Of a stretch of DNA of 64,000 bases, positions 42,168-50,717 are shown one piece after another. The notes beneath the pieces were generated by a model. That model had not been told where the DNA came from and did not search any database. It saw only the letters and a program-made list of their open reading frames with translations. The position numbers were made by a program, and so were the translations under genes. How positions within the stretch are numbered: position 1 is the stretch's first letter; each line of letters starts with the position of its first letter. Origin of the DNA: Muribaculaceae bacterium (GTDB taxonomy: Bacteria > Bacillota > Clostridia > Lachnospirales > Lachnospiraceae); the NCBI GenBank assembly GCA_023666425.1, contig JAMPCA010000001.1:1158570-1222569 (forward strand), given 5' to 3'.

Positions 42168-42689
42168 TTATGGGAATATGCCTGTCTTCACCGCCAAAAG
42201 GCCAATCAGTACCGCCACGGAGAAATGCATCAGATTTTCCTCCGGGCAGCCCTCGCGGTAAGAGACACACTCCCCCTTCGCCAGTGCCTGCAGATACGCA
42301 AAGCTCCTCCACAGACTGCTTTTTAAGTTGTGATTTGCAAGCATTTTGACCACTGCAATGACTGCGCCCGCTATAAAGGCCGCAAAAATGCACCTCGTCA
42401 AAGTCCTTACATCTGTGAATCCACCAATTACGGAAAAAAGTTTGATATCCCCGGCTCCCAGCACGCCGATGAGATACAAAAGATATAAAAGGATAACCGG
42501 AAAGAATATATTCCCAAGAATATACAGAAGCTCTGATGTCCGCCCAAGAATAATTCCGAACATCAGCGATAGTACAAGTCCCGTGAGAATCAGCCGGTTA
42601 CTGATCTTCATGGAACGGTAGTCCTGAACCACTGCCACGATTACGACCGCATACAGGGTCAGCTCCGATGCCAGTTGCACCGCGTTCAA
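42168..42689 (-). CDS. cpaA: CpaA/TadV-type prepilin peptidase
   Basis: 173 residues, very hydrophobic. Catalytic Asp residues in VQDYRSMKISN (about 23) and GAGDIKLFSVIGG (about 75). The start is TTG 42687-42689 preceded by AGAGGTGA; no ATG in this frame is better placed. Processes Flp and TadE-like prepilins. First gene of the Tad operon; the 131 bp upstream separate it from a divergent gene and should hold the operon promoter. Confidence 0.85.
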   Translation of the reverse strand: MNAVQLASELTLYAVVIVAVVQDYRSMKISNRLILTGLVLSLMFGIILGRTSELLYILGNIFFPVILLYLLYLIGVLGAGDIKLFSVIGGFTDVRTLTRCIFAAFIAGAVIAVVKMLANHNLKSSLWRSFAYLQALAKGECVSYREGCPEENLMHFSVAVLIGLLAVKTGIFP

Positions 42690-42820
42690 TATGCATCACC
42701 TCTTTTGTTGTAAAACGGATTATAACAAGTAGAAATTTGTTTGTCAAGCAATTTTTTTGTATAAGTTTTCCAGTTCCGCTTATACTTGTAAAAAGGGCAG
42801 CAAAAAAGGCAGGTGAAAAA

Positions 42821-43054
42821 ATGAAATTTTTTAAGACAGTTCCCGAACCCCCCGACGGCTACACCGTGCTCCTGAATGACATTGCGCGCACCACCGCGGA
42901 TCTGCGCAACGCCTACGAAAATCTCGAAAATGTGGTGGAGCCGGACTTAATCGACTACTACATCTATCAGGCAAAGGCCGTCCAGATGCGCTACAAGTTT
43001 CTGCTCGAATGCGCAAAAAAATTAGAGGGCTCTTACACGAAGAACCCTCTCTGA
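42821..43054 (+). CDS. DUF2508 family protein (YaaL-like)
   Basis: 77 residues from ATG 42821 behind AGGTGA: MKFFKTVPEPPDGYTVLLND, then IARTTADLRNAYENLENVVEPDLIDYYIYQ (quoted in parts). It is a small helical protein with the Leu/Tyr-rich pattern of DUF2508/YaaL, function unknown. Its last 22 bases overlap the end of the convergent fliS gene. A longer frame upstream lacks a ribosome-binding site. Confidence 0.75.
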   Translation: MKFFKTVPEPPDGYTVLLNDIARTTADLRNAYENLENVVEPDLIDYYIYQAKAVQMRYKFLLECAKKLEGSYTKNPL

Positions 43055-43509
43055 GTATCCATATCCATATAGCTTTCATTCAGGACAGCCCGGCCATATG
43101 TGATTCCCGCATAGACCTGCTGCGTGTTTCTCATCAGCGGCCGGCTTCTGTCCTGCCTTGCCGCCTCGATGAAGGAGCCGTGCAGCTTCCCCATCACCTT
43201 TTTTGCCTCCACAAGCCCCTCACCGCTGTTCTGATAAAGGGTGCGCGCCAGCTCATTCTTGCAGAACACATAGAGCGCGTACAGATTTTTGGAAAGCCCA
43301 TAGGAAAAGTCCAGGGCTCCGATCAGCTCGTCAAGGGTGCGCTGTGCCCCCCGGACTGCCTCTTTCACCGCCTGCCGGTCACCCACCGCAAGCGCCTGCT
43401 CTGCATCGTTGGTATAAGCAAAAAATATATCGTATATAATCACAATCATCTCGCCCTGATTACACTGGCTGAGCCGTCTTGTAAAATCTCTCTTTAAGCT
43501 GTTATCCAT
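43033..43509 (-). CDS. fliS: FliS-like flagellin export chaperone
   Basis: 158 residues from ATG 43507-43509. MIVIIYDIFFAYTNDAEQAL and GAQRTLDELIGALDFSYGLS follow the FliS helix pattern (L-Y-D-G-like motif here IYDIFFAY), with SKNLYALYVFCKNEL next. It binds the flagellin C-terminus to prevent premature assembly. Encoded 10 nt after the flagellin stop, same strand. It is more divergent than usual, with Ile-Tyr-Asp in place of the classic motif and a longer C-terminus. Confidence 0.75.
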   Translation of the reverse strand: MDNSLKRDFTRRLSQCNQGEMIVIIYDIFFAYTNDAEQALAVGDRQAVKEAVRGAQRTLDELIGALDFSYGLSKNLYALYVFCKNELARTLYQNSGEGLVEAKKVMGKLHGSFIEAARQDRSRPLMRNTQQVYAGITYGRAVLNESYMDMDTQRGFFV

Positions 43510-43519
43510 ACCGCACCCC

Positions 43520-44941
43520 CTACTGCAAGAGCGACAAAATCTGCTGCGGTATGTCGTTCGCCTGGGACAATACAGAGATTGAAGCCTGATCCAGCACACT
43601 TTGCTGGGTATACTCGGTCATCTCCTCCGCCATGTCCGTATCCAGAATGTTCGAGTAAGCGGCCGTCATATCCTCCTCGGTCTCTGCAAGGCTGCTCGCC
43701 GCATACTCCAGACGGTTCTGGAACGCACCGATTCTTGAGCGAACCTCGTTTAAAGTGGCAATCGCATCGTCCAGCGTATTCAGCGCTTTTTCCGGCCCCT
43801 TTTTCACCGTCACGTCCACTTTATCTAAATAAAGGCTCTCGGAGGATACCTCCGGGATTCGCACATCCATCTCCTGATACTGGTTTGCACCAATCTGAAT
43901 GGTCATCGCCCCGATATCCGTCACCTCGATGGAAACGCTCGCCTCAAAGGTCGTCACATTTCCCTCGGTAACAGGCTCGTTCAGCAGAAAATCCATGGAA
44001 AAACCGCCCACATCGGTCACTTTTACCCGGCATCCATCCACCAGCGCGGTGGCCGATTTGGAAAAACCATCGGTGGTATCCAGCGTAATATCGGCATCCT
44101 TGCCCGCTTTTTTCACCTCGTAACTGCCCGTCTCCTTGTTGAAACTTGCACCGTCTACACCATCCGCCATGCCCATGGACTCCGCCAGGGACTTGCTGAC
44201 CTCGATCACCATCTCCGCATTGGAACCGTACTCGCCGGTCTCCAGTGTATAGCTGCCGTCATCTGCCCGCACTGCGGTGCAGCCTGCCTGCTCCGCCGCC
44301 TGCCTGAGCTGCTCGTAAAATGCCTCCTCGTCCATGCCCTTGTAGTACTCATAGGTCACGTCGTTGATGGTCACGGTACCGGAAACACTGCTTGCTGACG
44401 GCGCCGGAAGTGTAAACTGGCCTTTTTCCGCGGGCGCATTCACCGTGAGATTATACATATCCGGCAAAACGCGGTCGGACACCGCGAGTCTTGTCGCTTC
44501 CCCGGAATATACGCGCACATCGGAAGAGCCGTCTAAAAGCGCCTTCGTATTGTACTCGGTGTCTGAGGAAATACGGTCTACCTCCTCTGTCAGCTTATCA
44601 ATCTCCGCCTGAATACTCTTGCGGTCGTTGTAAGAGTTGGTGCCGTTCGCCGCCTGAACGCTGAGCTCGCGCATACGCTGGAGCATACTGCTGACTTCAT
44701 TTAAGGCGCCGTCCGCAATCTGCAGCACCGACCTGCCGTCGGTGGCATTGGACTGTGCCTGGTCTAAAGCGTCAATCTGCGCCTTCATTTTGTTGGAAAT
44801 TGCCATACCTGCGGGATTATCGCCTGCGCTATTGATTTTCAGACCGCTGGAAAGACGCTCCATGGATGCGGTCAGCCGGTTCTCGGTACGCAGCATCTGA
44901 TTATTCGTAATGACAGCGGACATATTTCGATTGATTTTCAT
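43520..44941 (-). CDS. Flagellin
   Basis: 473 residues from ATG 44939-44941 (MKINRNMSAVITNNQMLRTE). Conserved N-terminal D0/D1 (RLSSGLKINSAGDNPAGMAI, LNEVSSMLQRMRELSVQAAN) and C-terminal D1/D0 (LDDAIATLNEVRSRIGAFQN, then VLDQASISVLSQANDIPQQI, LSLLQ). The central domain (about 150-370) is variable. Structural subunit of the filament, exported with FliS. A sigma-28-like promoter lies upstream. Confidence 0.96.
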   Translation of the reverse strand: MKINRNMSAVITNNQMLRTENRLTASMERLSSGLKINSAGDNPAGMAISNKMKAQIDALDQAQSNATDGRSVLQIADGALNEVSSMLQRMRELSVQAANGTNSYNDRKSIQAEIDKLTEEVDRISSDTEYNTKALLDGSSDVRVYSGEATRLAVSDRVLPDMYNLTVNAPAEKGQFTLPAPSASSVSGTVTINDVTYEYYKGMDEEAFYEQLRQAAEQAGCTAVRADDGSYTLETGEYGSNAEMVIEVSKSLAESMGMADGVDGASFNKETGSYEVKKAGKDADITLDTTDGFSKSATALVDGCRVKVTDVGGFSMDFLLNEPVTEGNVTTFEASVSIEVTDIGAMTIQIGANQYQEMDVRIPEVSSESLYLDKVDVTVKKGPEKALNTLDDAIATLNEVRSRIGAFQNRLEYAASSLAETEEDMTAAYSNILDTDMAEEMTEYTQQSVLDQASISVLSQANDIPQQILSLLQ

Positions 44942-44966
44942 ATAGAGTCCTTCCCCTAACAAATAT

Positions 44967-44994
44967 TTATCGAGCGTCCCTGCCCTTTGATTTG
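44967..44994 (-). promoter_or_regulatory. Sigma-28-like promoter of the flagellin gene
   Basis: Minus strand: CAAA (44991-44994), 16 nt, CTCGATAA (44967-44974), against the flagellar sigma consensus TAAA-N15-GCCGATAA. It is 26 nt upstream of the ATG. The match is partial but well placed. Confidence 0.5.
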
Positions 44995-45067
44995 ACCATC
45001 CTTGTCATCTCATCTGAACTATATATCGTCCTTTGGCAAAAAAATTTAACCCTTTCGCAAGTATAAT

Positions 45068-45096
45068 TTGCATTTCATGGGAAAACGTATTATAAT
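45068..45096 (+). promoter_or_regulatory. Sigma-A promoter of the DUF1858 gene
   Basis: TTGCAT (45068-45073), 17 nt, TATAAT (45091-45096), 41 nt before the DUF1858 start. A strong match. Confidence 0.75.
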
Positions 45097-45136
45097 GGGG
45101 GACAGCTTACAAATTAACTTAAAGGAGGATTTTTCT

Positions 45137-45346
45137 ATGGCTAAGGTTACAGGAGAGACCATGATCGGCGAGCTTCTTCAGATTGACGAGAACATTGCGC
45201 CGATGCTTTTGAATATCGGTATGCACTGTCTGGGCTGCCCGTCGTCCCAGATGGAGACCATCGCAGAGGCCGCTAAGGTGCATGGCATCGAGCCGGACGA
45301 TCTGGTGAATGACATCAATGATTTTCTGGAGCACGATCTGGCATAG
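45137..45346 (+). CDS. DUF1858 domain protein
   Basis: 69 residues from ATG 45137, behind AAAGGAGG. Contains MIGELLQIDENIAPMLLNIG, then MHCLGCPSSQMETIAEAA, the CxxC-type DUF1858 signature. In this family the domain is often found alone in clostridia or fused to hybrid-cluster or ScdA-type proteins and is thought to bind metal or sense redox/nitric oxide. Monocistronic, with its own promoter and a terminator 100 bp on. Confidence 0.88.
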   Translation: MAKVTGETMIGELLQIDENIAPMLLNIGMHCLGCPSSQMETIAEAAKVHGIEPDDLVNDINDFLEHDLA

Positions 45347-45447
45347 CAGCCAGCGAATGCGTATCCCGGACAGTTTTCGCATCAGAGGCGGCCTGGCTAT
45401 GATGCGAAAGAGCGGTTGATTTAGTGGGTTGACGAGTTGAAAAGCAG

Positions 45448-45487
45448 AAAACCACCCTTCGCTTGCCAAAGTTTTGGGGTGGTTTTT
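45448..45487 (+). terminator. Terminator after the DUF1858 gene
   Basis: AAACCACCC and GGGTGGTTT pair around an 18-nt loop and run into TTTTT. The 363-bp stretch 45347-45709 otherwise holds a second hairpin (45660-45687) and a weak minus-strand frame with one membrane segment, discussed in the findings. Confidence 0.8.
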
Positions 45488-45659
45488 CTATGTATGGCTG
45501 CTTACAAAATGTGAATATAAATGTAAGCAATGCCAAAAGGAATATACCAAAAGACAGCAAATCCTTAAAATCAAAACGATTTTTCACAGGCATCACCATT
45601 CTTTTAGAATGAAAGGTCGACCCACCCTGCAACACGGTTGCCTAATGTATAAATAGAAG

Positions 45660-45687
45660 CAGCCATGACACACGTCATGGCTGTTTT
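45660..45687 (+). terminator. Hairpin between DUF1858 and mecA genes
   Basis: CAGCCATGAC (45660-45669) and GTCATGGCTG (45674-45683) form a perfect 10-bp stem with a 4-nt loop, then TTTT on the plus strand. It lies 23 nt past the mecA stop and probably ends mecA transcripts from the other side as well. Confidence 0.65.
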
Positions 45688-45709
45688 ACTGTCCCTTTAT
45701 ATGCAAATG

Positions 45710-46468
45710 TTATAACGCGGCAATGACCTGAAGCGCATTCCCCCGCAGAATCCGGGCGCAATGCTCTGCATAGTAAGCGCCTACCGCTGCAGTGTAATTC
45801 CGCTGCTTTCCATACTCGGAAATCATGTTGCATACCTTGTTAAACTCCTCCGGCGTGTGGCCGCTCTTGTGCACCATCAGGAAAAGACGGTTTTTCTTCT
45901 CATTCTTGTATAAATCATTCTCACCATCGTAATAGCCCGTCAGCACATGGCTCAGCCGCTCGATGGATTCCATCGCGGAAAACTCAAACATCTTTGTGAG
46001 GTCTGTCATCACGCCAACCGGCTGTGCCGCTTTCTGCGATACGACTCCCTGCGCCTGCTGCTCCTCACCCTCGTGAAGCCGCTCCTGCTCTTCCCTGATT
46101 TTATTGAAAAGGCCTAAGATATCGTCCGCACCCTTCGCCTCTGCGCTTCCCGTGGACGTCTCAAACAGCATATCCTCGCCGGGCTCAGAGAACTGGGAAA
46201 ATCTGGTATCCAGCTCCTCCGGGTACTCCACCTTCGTGATGACAAGAATCAGCGACTCCGAGGACAGCGGAATCGCCTCCACCATCAGCGGGAGATCGTT
46301 TGCCTCAAAGCCAAACTCATAGTTCGCCTGCTGAATCATATCCTGAAAAAGTCCCTTGGCCTTCTCCGACCCATAGACAAACTCCCTTATATTGATCTGC
46401 CTGTCTGCCAGATCCTGCTTCGTCAGCGTGCACCGGATCTGGTTATCGTTTAATTTCTCAAGCTTCAT
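45710..46468 (-). CDS. mecA: MecA-like adaptor protein
   Basis: 252 residues. N-terminal MKLEKLNDNQIRCTLTKQDL, then ADRQINIREFVYGSEKAKGLF, and MIQQANYEFGFEANDLPLMVEAIP are the MecA substrate-binding domain. An acidic linker (about 95-150) leads to a C-terminal ClpC-binding domain (LYKNEKKNRLFLMVHKSG). Known: MecA/YpbH adaptors deliver substrates such as regulators to ClpCP. Convergent with the DUF1858 gene; monocistronic. Confidence 0.9.
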   Translation of the reverse strand: MKLEKLNDNQIRCTLTKQDLADRQINIREFVYGSEKAKGLFQDMIQQANYEFGFEANDLPLMVEAIPLSSESLILVITKVEYPEELDTRFSQFSEPGEDMLFETSTGSAEAKGADDILGLFNKIREEQERLHEGEEQQAQGVVSQKAAQPVGVMTDLTKMFEFSAMESIERLSHVLTGYYDGENDLYKNEKKNRLFLMVHKSGHTPEEFNKVCNMISEYGKQRNYTAAVGAYYAEHCARILRGNALQVIAAL

Positions 46469-46569
46469 TCCTTCTCACCCTCATCATATTGAACTGTAGG
46501 TTACAGATATTATAATCAAATACACACGGCTTGTAAAGTTCGTGCTCATAAAAAAATTATAAAAAATAC

Positions 46570-46598
46570 TTGCAAAAACAAAATACTTGTGTTATAAG
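46570..46598 (+). promoter_or_regulatory. Sigma-A promoter of the kinase gene
   Basis: TTGCAA (46570-46575), 17 nt, TATAAG (46593-46598). It overlaps an upstream in-frame GTG (46598), which rules that codon out as start and supports ATG 46637. Confidence 0.7.
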
Positions 46599-46636
46599 TG
46601 TATGCATGGGATGCATCCTTTGCCCCAGAGGAGCAT

Positions 46637-47992
46637 ATGACAATTAAAAACAATTTTATCATGTCCGGCCGCTACGAGCTTATGAAAAAGCTCGGGGAAG
46701 GTTCCGATGGAACCGTGTATCTGGCCAGACATCACTCTTTAGAGCTTGAGCGTGCCATCAAGGTTTTTCCCAAGAGAACCGGAGCCGCCTCACTCTTCGC
46801 TATTTCGGAAGCAAATGTCCTAAAGACGATTCAGCATCCGGGTATTCCCACAATCTACGATTTTGAAGAAGATCAACACAATTACTATCTGGTGGAAGAA
46901 TATATCCGCGGCGAGTCTTTATCACAGTTTCTGCTTCATCAGCAGTCAATTTCCCAAAGCTTGTTTTTTCAATTTTGTGAACAGCTGTGCGAGATTTTTG
47001 GATATCTGCATACACTGTGTCCCAGTCCGATCCTCTATCAGGATCTCAAGCCGGAGCACATTCTTATATGCGGATTGCAGCTAAAGCTCATAGACTTTAG
47101 TGTCTCCTCTTTTCTCGCAAATCCGGGAAATGACCTTCCACATTTTGGGAATACGGCCTTCAGCGCACCTGAGCTTACCAGCAGCCATGTGACGAAAGCC
47201 AGCGATATCTACAGCATCGGCCGGATTATGCAATACATGGCTGATCATGTGGATCCCGCACTCTCCCCAAATATCCTGACTATTATCCAGAAAGCAACCA
47301 GTGCAGAGCCTGCCCGTCGGTATGAAACGGCAGACGAGCTAAACTCTGCACTACAACAGGCAAATGATAATAACGGCAGGATGCATCCCAGGCAGACCAT
47401 CGCAGTACTTGGAAGCTATCCGGGCTGCGGGGCCACACATATTGCAGCTTCCTTAACCTGCGCCCTCGGCGCAATGGGGCACAAGGCTGTGTATTACGAG
47501 GAGAATTACTCCGACAGCCTGCGCAAAGCAATCCCCCATCTGCACGGGGTCAGTGAGAGGGAGGGCTGCTACCTCTACAAGTGTTTCAAAGGTTATCCCC
47601 GGTACGGGGAGGGCGTCGCGCTCACACGGCGGGCCGCTGACATTTCCGTCGTGGACTATGGCTGTGAGCCGCCCCCTGCGCTGACGGCAGATTGTATTCT
47701 GCTGGTCTGTGGCGGCGGAGCATGGCATCGGGATCAGACCGCTATGCCGGCTCTTCCGTCCGGGCTTCTTAAGAAACGCCTGCGGGTAGTCGCTAATCTG
47801 TGTGACCGCAAGGCTGCCATCTACTATGCCAGACGGCTGGACGCCCCGGTGTATCTGTATCCCTTTGATCCTACGCCCTTTGAGGCGGACAAGGGAAAAA
47901 GGCGTTTTGCCGAATGGCTGTCTTACCAGAAAGGAGGCAGGGAATTATTTTCACACATGCGAAGCCATATATCCCGGCTCCGGGAACAATAG
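46637..47992 (+). CDS. Ser/Thr protein kinase fused to an atypical ParA/MinD-like domain
   Basis: 451 residues from ATG 46637 behind GAGGAG. Residues 13-240 form a kinase: glycine loop GEGSDGTVY (20-28), Lys42 in AIKVF, catalytic YQDLKPEH (Asp136; the usual Asn is His141), DFS at 153-155 instead of DFG, then SAPEL. From 254 a second domain begins VLGSYPGCGATHIAASLTCA, which looks like a MinD/TadZ P-loop with both lysines lost, then AVYYEEN and VDYGCEPPP. No membrane helix or PASTA repeats. The next gene has the same P-loop variant and overlaps it by 79 nt. The kinase may be active with altered metal binding; partner FHA protein at 33214-34467 is a guess. Confidence 0.8.
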   Translation: MTIKNNFIMSGRYELMKKLGEGSDGTVYLARHHSLELERAIKVFPKRTGAASLFAISEANVLKTIQHPGIPTIYDFEEDQHNYYLVEEYIRGESLSQFLLHQQSISQSLFFQFCEQLCEIFGYLHTLCPSPILYQDLKPEHILICGLQLKLIDFSVSSFLANPGNDLPHFGNTAFSAPELTSSHVTKASDIYSIGRIMQYMADHVDPALSPNILTIIQKATSAEPARRYETADELNSALQQANDNNGRMHPRQTIAVLGSYPGCGATHIAASLTCALGAMGHKAVYYEENYSDSLRKAIPHLHGVSEREGCYLYKCFKGYPRYGEGVALTRRAADISVVDYGCEPPPALTADCILLVCGGGAWHRDQTAMPALPSGLLKKRLRVVANLCDRKAAIYYARRLDAPVYLYPFDPTPFEADKGKRRFAEWLSYQKGGRELFSHMRSHISRLREQ

Positions 47993-48549
47993 GGGTATGC
48001 GGAGCAGGCGCGGGTGTCGGCACGACGCATCTGTGCATTGCAATCGCCAATTATCTGTGCAGCAAATTTTACTCCAGCACCGCTTATCTGGAGATGAACG
48101 CAAGCCATGAGATCCGTGCCCTGGCGGGCAAACCGGATCATGGAAGCAGCTTTCGCCACCAGCGGATCGAGTACTATCCGGACATGACACTGTCCTATGC
48201 GCAGAAAATTCTGGCAGGCCACTACAGATACTATGTGCTGGACTTCGGCTGTCCCAGTCCCCACACACTCCGGGAGTTTGACAAATGCGACCACAGGCTG
48301 ATCATCGGCTGTGCAGGCACCTGGAAGGCGACGCAGTACCGGAAGTTTGTCGAACATACAATCAACAATCCATACAGAGAGGAGGACTACTTATACATTG
48401 GTAATTTTATGGGGTGTAAGAACGATATAGAACTACTGTCGCAAGCTTTTGGTGCAAGGGTGATTCCCATGCCCTACCTTTCTGATCCGTTTCACGTTGC
48501 TTCCTCATACTTTGGCTTTTTTGAGGATATTTTGAGAAGGAAGCATTAG
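47914..48549 (+). CDS. Atypical ParA/MinD-like protein paired with the kinase
   Basis: Up to 211 residues. IGVCGAGAGVGTTHLCIAIA is a P-loop-like segment without lysine, closely matching that of the kinase C-terminal domain. YYVLDFGCPSPHTLREFDKC is the Walker B-like region. Start uncertain: ATG 47914 has only a weak AAAAAGG upstream. A perfect AGGAGG (47932-47937) stands 6 nt before an in-frame ATT at 47944, so an AUU start is possible. It overlaps the kinase gene by 49-79 nt. It probably forms a complex with the kinase's own ParA-like domain. Confidence 0.7.
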   Translation: MAVLPERRQGIIFTHAKPYIPAPGTIGVCGAGAGVGTTHLCIAIANYLCSKFYSSTAYLEMNASHEIRALAGKPDHGSSFRHQRIEYYPDMTLSYAQKILAGHYRYYVLDFGCPSPHTLREFDKCDHRLIIGCAGTWKATQYRKFVEHTINNPYREEDYLYIGNFMGCKNDIELLSQAFGARVIPMPYLSDPFHVASSYFGFFEDILRRKH

Positions 48550-48573
48550 TTATCACACAAAAGGAACATCACA

Positions 48574-48708
48574 ATGAAGAAAACAAATTTACCGCTGCTT
48601 ATTGAATATAAGCCACAGGACTATCGCGGTCTGTATGTGTCAATCGCTCCCCAGCAGGAGCGCCTGTCCTCTGCCGCGGCGAAAGGAGATGATTACAGAA
48701 AAAAATAG
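48574..48708 (+). CDS. Small hypothetical protein, 44 residues
   Basis: ATG 48574 behind AAAAGGAAC encodes MKKTNLPLLIEYKPQDYRG, then LYVSIAPQQERLSSAAAKGD and a basic end. It lies 25 nt after the ParA-like gene on the same strand, so it is probably co-transcribed. No family is recognised. It could be a real small protein or a truncated remnant; the good Shine-Dalgarno and spacing favour expression. Confidence 0.5.
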   Translation: MKKTNLPLLIEYKPQDYRGLYVSIAPQQERLSSAAAKGDDYRKK

Positions 48709-48849
48709 GCCTTGTTTTTATTGTCACTTTAAAACAAACCATTCTTAGTGAAGGAGCCTTGATGCGGTTACTTCTATATTAAGTATGGAACAAAAATTTA
48801 TAATCTGTAGCACAATATGCGTAAAATCAGATGAAAAAAAGAAATGGGG

Positions 48850-48879
48850 ACGGGGCTGCCTTGGGCGGCCCCGTATTTT
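48850..48879 (+). terminator. Terminator of the kinase operon
   Basis: An 11-bp stem ACGGGGCTGCC / GGCGGCCCCGT (one T-G pair) with a 3-nt loop at 48850-48874, followed by ATTTTGATATT. It ends the kinase/ParA-like operon before the GH18 promoter. Confidence 0.85.
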
Positions 48880-48889
48880 GATATTAGAA

Positions 48890-48919
48890 TTGAATAAACA
48901 CACACGCTTATGATATAAT
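48890..48919 (+). promoter_or_regulatory. Sigma-A promoter of the GH18 gene
   Basis: TTGAAT (48890-48895), 18 nt, TATAAT (48914-48919), 39 nt before the ATG. Confidence 0.65.
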
Positions 48920-48958
48920 AGCTAATATCCCACAGGTTACAGAAAGGCAGGGTCTTAC

Positions 48959-50683
48959 ATGAAGAAGAAAAAAGCACTACCGGTTCTCGTGGTTGCCGCG
49001 CTGATCGTCATTATCGTCGCAATTACAGGCGTCACCACGCTGATCAAAAAATATACCCCCTCGAAGGAGCGTCAGGATCTGAACGAATATTACCACATTA
49101 CCTCGGAGGATCAGGTCGCCATCGTTTTAAATAATGAAGTCATCGAAACCACCGCTAAAATGATTGGCGATCACATATATGTGGACTACCATTTTCTTCA
49201 CGACCGGATCAATCCCCGGTTTTACTGGGATGCAAATGAAAATGTCCTGCTGTACGCCACCTCCCGGGAGCTGATCTCGGCGCAGGCGGACAGCAACAGC
49301 TATCTCATCACCAAGTCCTCGGTGGACTTCGGGCGTCCCGTGGTAAAGGCGACATCCGACTCTGCCTATGTGGATCTGGATTTTGTGAAGGAATACTCGG
49401 ATTTTACCTATGAATATGCCTCCGAACCGAACCGCATCATTATGACAAATGTGTGGGGGGACTACGAGACTGCTTCCCTAAAGCGCGCCACCCATGTCCG
49501 TGTCAAAGGCGGTATCAAAAGCCCGATTCTTGCGGATCTCGCCGAGAAGGACACGGTGTCTGTTTTGGAAAAGGGGGAGAGCTGGACGAAGGTAATGACG
49601 GCTGACGGAATCGTGGGCTATGTGCAGGCGAAAAAGCTGTCGGACACTACCACGGAAACGAGGGTGAGTGATTTTGAGCCGGAGACCTTTGCCCATATTA
49701 CAAAGGATTTTGAAATCTGTATGGCATGGCATCAGGTGACAAACACCTCCGCGAACTACGATGTGGCCTCTGTGCTCGCCAGCACAAAGGGAATCAATGT
49801 AATTTCCCCCACATGGTTCTACCTGAACGACAACGAGGGCAATCTTGCCAATCTCGCAAGCAATGACTATGTGAGCTACTGCCACTCCCAGGGCATAGAG
49901 GTGTGGGCTCTTGTCAGTAATCTGGAAAACAGCGATGCGGACTCTGCCCTTGTGCTGAACCGCACCAGCACAAGACAGAATCTGGTGAATCAGATTGTCT
50001 CCATGGCGATCCAGTATAACTTAGACGGAATCAATCTGGATTTTGAGGCTCTGCGCCCGGACGAGGTGGGAGATGCGTATATTGAGTTTGTGCGGGAGCT
50101 GTCTATCAAATGCGCGAACAACGGCATTGTCCTCTCCATCGACAATTATGTGCCCACGGACTATACCGCCTTCTATAACCGGAGCGAACAGGCAAATTAT
50201 GCGGACTATGTCGTAATCATGGGTTATGATGAGCATTATGCCGGCTCTGACGAGGGCTCTGTCGCCTCTCTCGGCTGGGTGCGCGACGGTGTGGTCAATA
50301 CGCTCGCGGAGGTTCCCACCAGCCAGGTCATTCTCGGGATGCCGTTCTATACCCGGGTCTGGACCCTCACCCCCACTGCGGAGGAAGGGGATTCCGACAC
50401 CGATATGAACTACGAAGTTTCTTCCAGAGCTTACGGAATGCGTGCGGCGGCCAGTCTTTTATCCACCTATGGCGCAGAAACGCAATGGCTGGACGAAAGC
50501 GGACAGCACTATGCGGAGTACGAGGCAGATGGCGCCATCTGTAAGGTATGGCTGGAGGATGCCGCCTCCGCCGAGGAACGCTTAAAACTTTTGGACGAAT
50601 ACGAGCTGGCCGGGGCTTCCTTCTGGAAACTTGGCTTTGAAACGCCGGATATCTGGGACACTGTAATCAAGTATATCAACTGA
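48959..50683 (+). CDS. Membrane-anchored GH18-family protein with SH3 and copper-amine-oxidase-like N-terminal domains
   Basis: 574 residues. Signal-anchor helix at 6-27 (PVLVVAALIVIIVAITGV). Residues 40-160 resemble a copper amine oxidase N-terminal-type repeat (VAIVLNNEVIETTAKMIGDH, IYVDYHFL). About 180-235 is a bacterial SH3 domain (VLEKGESWTKVMTADGIVGY). The glycoside hydrolase 18 domain (about 250-574) has DGINLDFEAL with the Asp-x-Asp-x-Glu catalytic motif. Similar proteins (YaaH/SleL-like) act on spore or vegetative peptidoglycan. Monocistronic. Confidence 0.88.
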   Translation: MKKKKALPVLVVAALIVIIVAITGVTTLIKKYTPSKERQDLNEYYHITSEDQVAIVLNNEVIETTAKMIGDHIYVDYHFLHDRINPRFYWDANENVLLYATSRELISAQADSNSYLITKSSVDFGRPVVKATSDSAYVDLDFVKEYSDFTYEYASEPNRIIMTNVWGDYETASLKRATHVRVKGGIKSPILADLAEKDTVSVLEKGESWTKVMTADGIVGYVQAKKLSDTTTETRVSDFEPETFAHITKDFEICMAWHQVTNTSANYDVASVLASTKGINVISPTWFYLNDNEGNLANLASNDYVSYCHSQGIEVWALVSNLENSDADSALVLNRTSTRQNLVNQIVSMAIQYNLDGINLDFEALRPDEVGDAYIEFVRELSIKCANNGIVLSIDNYVPTDYTAFYNRSEQANYADYVVIMGYDEHYAGSDEGSVASLGWVRDGVVNTLAEVPTSQVILGMPFYTRVWTLTPTAEEGDSDTDMNYEVSSRAYGMRAAASLLSTYGAETQWLDESGQHYAEYEADGAICKVWLEDAASAEERLKLLDEYELAGASFWKLGFETPDIWDTVIKYIN

Positions 50684-50717
50684 AACTGAGGGAATCACTT
50701 TGTTTTTGACATGCAAG

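Noticed and set aside
46598-46636. GTG start for the kinase at 46598
   Set aside because: It coincides with the -10 promoter region and lacks a Shine-Dalgarno; ATG 46637 has GAGGAG upstream.
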